NCBI GenBank assembly: GCA_900546685.1
Contig: UREB01000017.1
Location: 1-15,906 of the forward strand
Reading direction: 5' to 3'
Length of the DNA: 15,906 bases
DNA from: an uncultured Eubacteriales bacterium
Lineage (GTDB): Bacteria > Bacillota > Clostridia > Christensenellales > QAND01
Each line of letters begins with the position of its first letter. The first letter of the stretch is position 1. The notes under the pieces were generated by a model. It was given only the letters and a program-made list of their open reading frames with translations, had not been told where the DNA came from and made no database searches. The position numbers and the translations under genes are program-made. Of this stretch, positions 14,127 through 15,906 are shown in pieces.

Positions 14127-15613
14127 GACTGCTTCAAAAAGCTTTCCACCAGGGCATCCAGTTCTTTTGGCTCTACGCAGCTAAAATGTCTCTGCTCTGC
14201 GGAAAACAAATCGAGAATGGCCTGCGGCACAGGCTTGCCCGTCGCCTTTTCCAATGCCCTGGCCGTCTGTTCCTGTCCTTCCGCCTTCCGGCCCAAGGCT
14301 TCCAGCACGGTAGCGGCAAATTTATACGGACTTGCCGTACAAAGCAAAACCGCCTTGCGCTTTGTATCCTTCGTTTTTTTGTACTGCTGATACGCACAGT
14401 ATCCTACCGCGCTGTGTGGGTCTAACAAAACATGCTGCGCATGGAATACCGTGCCGATCGCTTCACTGGCCGCTTGGTCATCCGCCCAAGCCGCAAAGAA
14501 ATCTTGGCGCGCTTTCTCCATTGTCTTTTCATCCACAGTAAATTTCTTTTCCGCCGTGCGCTGCTCCATCCATGCCTGAATGGGTGCCGGGTTTTGCCCG
14601 GTCAGCTCAAACAGCAGACGCTCCAGATTGGAAGAAATCAGAATATCCATGCTGGGAGATGTGGTTTTATACAGTTCCCCGCCACAATCGTAGGTTCCTG
14701 TTTCAAAAAAACGGCTCAGCACATTGTTCTTATTGCTCGCGCAAATTAAGGTGCCTACGGGCAGACCCATTTTTTTTGCATACCAGCCCGCCAAAATATC
14801 GCCAAAGTTGCCTGTCGGCACGATGAAGTCGACAGCCTCTCCCAGCGCAATGGCCCCTTGCTCCAGCAGCTGTGCATAGCTTGTAAAATAATAGACAATC
14901 TGCGGCACCAAACGTCCGAAGTTGATGGAATTGGCGCTGGTAATGGTATATCCGTTTTGGCGTACCATTTCGTGAAAATCTGGATCACCCATTAAGCGTT
15001 TTACACCATTTTGGCAGTCATCAAAATTGCCTTCCACTGCCGTAACACATACATTGCCGCCCTTTTGCGTTACCATCTGCAGCTTTTGTGCTGGGGATAC
15101 CCCGTTGTTGGGATAACACACTACGATGGCGGTATCGGGCTTGTCCGCAAACCCCTCCAGGGCGGCCTTGCCCGTATCCCCGCTCGTGGCTACCAGGATC
15201 AAGGATTTTTCTTTTTGTCCTGTTGCTTTTGCGCTATATGCCATCAACAGCGGCAGCAGTTGCAACGCTACATCCTTAAACGCCAAGGTGGGACCATGGT
15301 ATAGCTCCATCGCAAATAACCCCGGCTCTATCGAGGAGACAGGCACCCTGCGTTCGTCGGAAAATGAAGCGTAGGCTTCGGCGCATAACGCTTCCATCTT
15401 TTCCTGCGAAACCTCGTCAAAAAAACCATGCAAAATCAGAGCTGCCGCCTTTTCATAGGGCAACCCCACTAAGTCCTGAATCTGTGAAAGGGTCCATGTT
15501 GGCAAAGAGGCGGGCACATAAAGCCCGCCGTCTGGTGCCAGCCCACAGAGTACCGCTTCAAACGGAGAAGCGGTGGCCGCTGTACGCGTAGATACTAAAG
15601 ACATCATCGTCAA
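14123..15613 (-). CDS. thrC: Threonine synthase (ThrC)
   Basis: ThrC converts O-phosphohomoserine to threonine with pyridoxal phosphate. The 496-residue product has the fold type II PLP motif HGPTLAFKD with the Schiff-base Lys at 113, the phosphate-binding SGDTG at 144-148, and the N-terminal signature LAPDGGLYVP at 25-34 typical of long-form threonine synthases. Length (about 490-500) fits this group rather than the short plant/archaeal-like form. I use the TTG at 15613: it overlaps the previous stop (TTGA) and has AAGGAAAAGG with 7 bases of spacing. ATG codons at 15607 and 15604 are alternatives but lie 13 or more bases from the site. hom and thrB are not visible, so threonine genes are not clustered in this window. 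Confidence 0.96.
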   Translation of the reverse strand: MTMMSLVSTRTAATASPFEAVLCGLAPDGGLYVPASLPTWTLSQIQDLVGLPYEKAAALILHGFFDEVSQEKMEALCAEAYASFSDERRVPVSSIEPGLFAMELYHGPTLAFKDVALQLLPLLMAYSAKATGQKEKSLILVATSGDTGKAALEGFADKPDTAIVVCYPNNGVSPAQKLQMVTQKGGNVCVTAVEGNFDDCQNGVKRLMGDPDFHEMVRQNGYTITSANSINFGRLVPQIVYYFTSYAQLLEQGAIALGEAVDFIVPTGNFGDILAGWYAKKMGLPVGTLICASNKNNVLSRFFETGTYDCGGELYKTTSPSMDILISSNLERLLFELTGQNPAPIQAWMEQRTAEKKFTVDEKTMEKARQDFFAAWADDQAASEAIGTVFHAQHVLLDPHSAVGYCAYQQYKKTKDTKRKAVLLCTASPYKFAATVLEALGRKAEGQEQTARALEKATGKPVPQAILDLFSAEQRHFSCVEPKELDALVESFLKQS

Positions 15614-15906
15614 TCAATCGCCTTTTCCTTAATATAGTCCGGAACATCCTTGATGTCCGCCGAGATCGAAAGGATCAGGCGCACATTATTCTGTTCCATG
15701 AGGGACTCTAGCCGTTTTACCAACGGCTCGATCTCCTGGACAGTGCTATTTGTCATACGCAAAAAGCTGTCCACGAAAATGGTATGGATATCAAAATCGC
15801 CTGCGATCAGACCGGCCAAAAACCCATAAATGGCGTCATGGTTATTCAGCGCAAAATCATCGGTCGTTACCAGGCGGATGCTGTGTTTTAAGTCAAACAT
15901 ATGGCG
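15610..15906 (-). CDS. C-terminal part of an unidentified protein, cut by the right edge
   Basis: The frame is open to the window edge (R-H precede the first visible Met at 15900), and no ribosome binding site is visible, so the true start is probably outside. The 98 visible residues have no membrane segment. They contain a hydrophobic strand ending in Asp (HTIFVDSFLRM), then a helix (EIEPLVKRLESLMEQN) and another strand (VRLILSISAD). This order resembles the Walker B strand and following helix/strand of RecA/KaiC-like P-loop ATPases, but the P-loop would be outside the window and I do not assign a family. Its stop codon overlaps the thrC start by 4 bases, so it belongs to the same operon. 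Confidence 0.75.
   Translation of the reverse strand, partial: RHMFDLKHSIRLVTTDDFALNNHDAIYGFLAGLIAGDFDIHTIFVDSFLRMTNSTVQEIEPLVKRLESLMEQNNVRLILSISADIKDVPDYIKEKAID

Noticed and set aside
1..15906. Mobile elements, CRISPR arrays, tRNA or rRNA genes
   Set aside because: No transposase or integrase motif, no regularly spaced direct repeats and no tRNA-like cloverleaf was recognised; genes are packed closely with no long gap to hold them.

Overview
All recognisable genes in this window lie on the minus strand, so biological order runs from high to low coordinates. The gene set suggests a Gram-positive Bacillota of class Clostridia: HPr kinase/phosphorylase, an FHA–FtsW/RodA–PBP cluster, DUF503, DUF5685, and AGGAGG ribosome binding sites with many GTG/TTG starts. 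Base composition looks roughly balanced by eye, so a Christensenella-like or other mid-GC clostridial lineage is possible, but that is inference. I see no mobile element, CRISPR array, rRNA, tRNA or riboswitch, and no gap between genes longer than 300 bases.

Region A (15906 to about 11990) is one tightly packed transcription unit. It holds the C-terminal part of an unidentified protein cut by the window edge, threonine synthase (thrC), a small DUF503 protein, tryptophanyl-tRNA synthetase (trpS) and an SDR-family oxidoreductase. It ends in a clear intrinsic terminator at 11996-12027. The first two junctions are 4-base start/stop overlaps.

Region B (about 11932 to 9829) has its own likely promoter (TGGAAA-17-TACAAT with an extended -10). 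It encodes a DUF5685-family protein, a J-domain protein that probably starts at CTG, and a small polytopic membrane protein. It ends at a second intrinsic terminator (9829-9853). This trio is the least understood part of the window. The DUF5685 protein has two Asp-rich helices that resemble the paired motifs of squalene/phytoene-synthase-like enzymes, which is my main candidate for something undescribed.

Region C (9817 to the left edge) starts at a near-consensus sigma-A promoter (TTGACA-17-TAATAT). It encodes an ArsR-family regulator, then after a possible second promoter a nearly gapless series: FHA protein, FtsW/RodA/SpoVE-type SEDS polymerase, class B penicillin-binding protein, uvrC, a Cof-type HAD phosphatase, hprK, an orphan solute-binding-like protein, murB, and the first codons of a gene that runs off the left edge (perhaps PHP-domain). 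MurB makes UDP-MurNAc, the SEDS protein polymerises glycan and the PBP cross-links it, with the FHA protein as a likely scaffold. HprK links the cluster to carbon metabolism, and UvrC is the excision-repair nuclease.

Several longest-ORF starts are wrong. I moved starts inward for murB, the HAD protein, the FHA protein, the ArsR protein, the membrane protein, DnaJ-like, DUF5685, SDR and trpS, using Shine-Dalgarno position and family N-termini.
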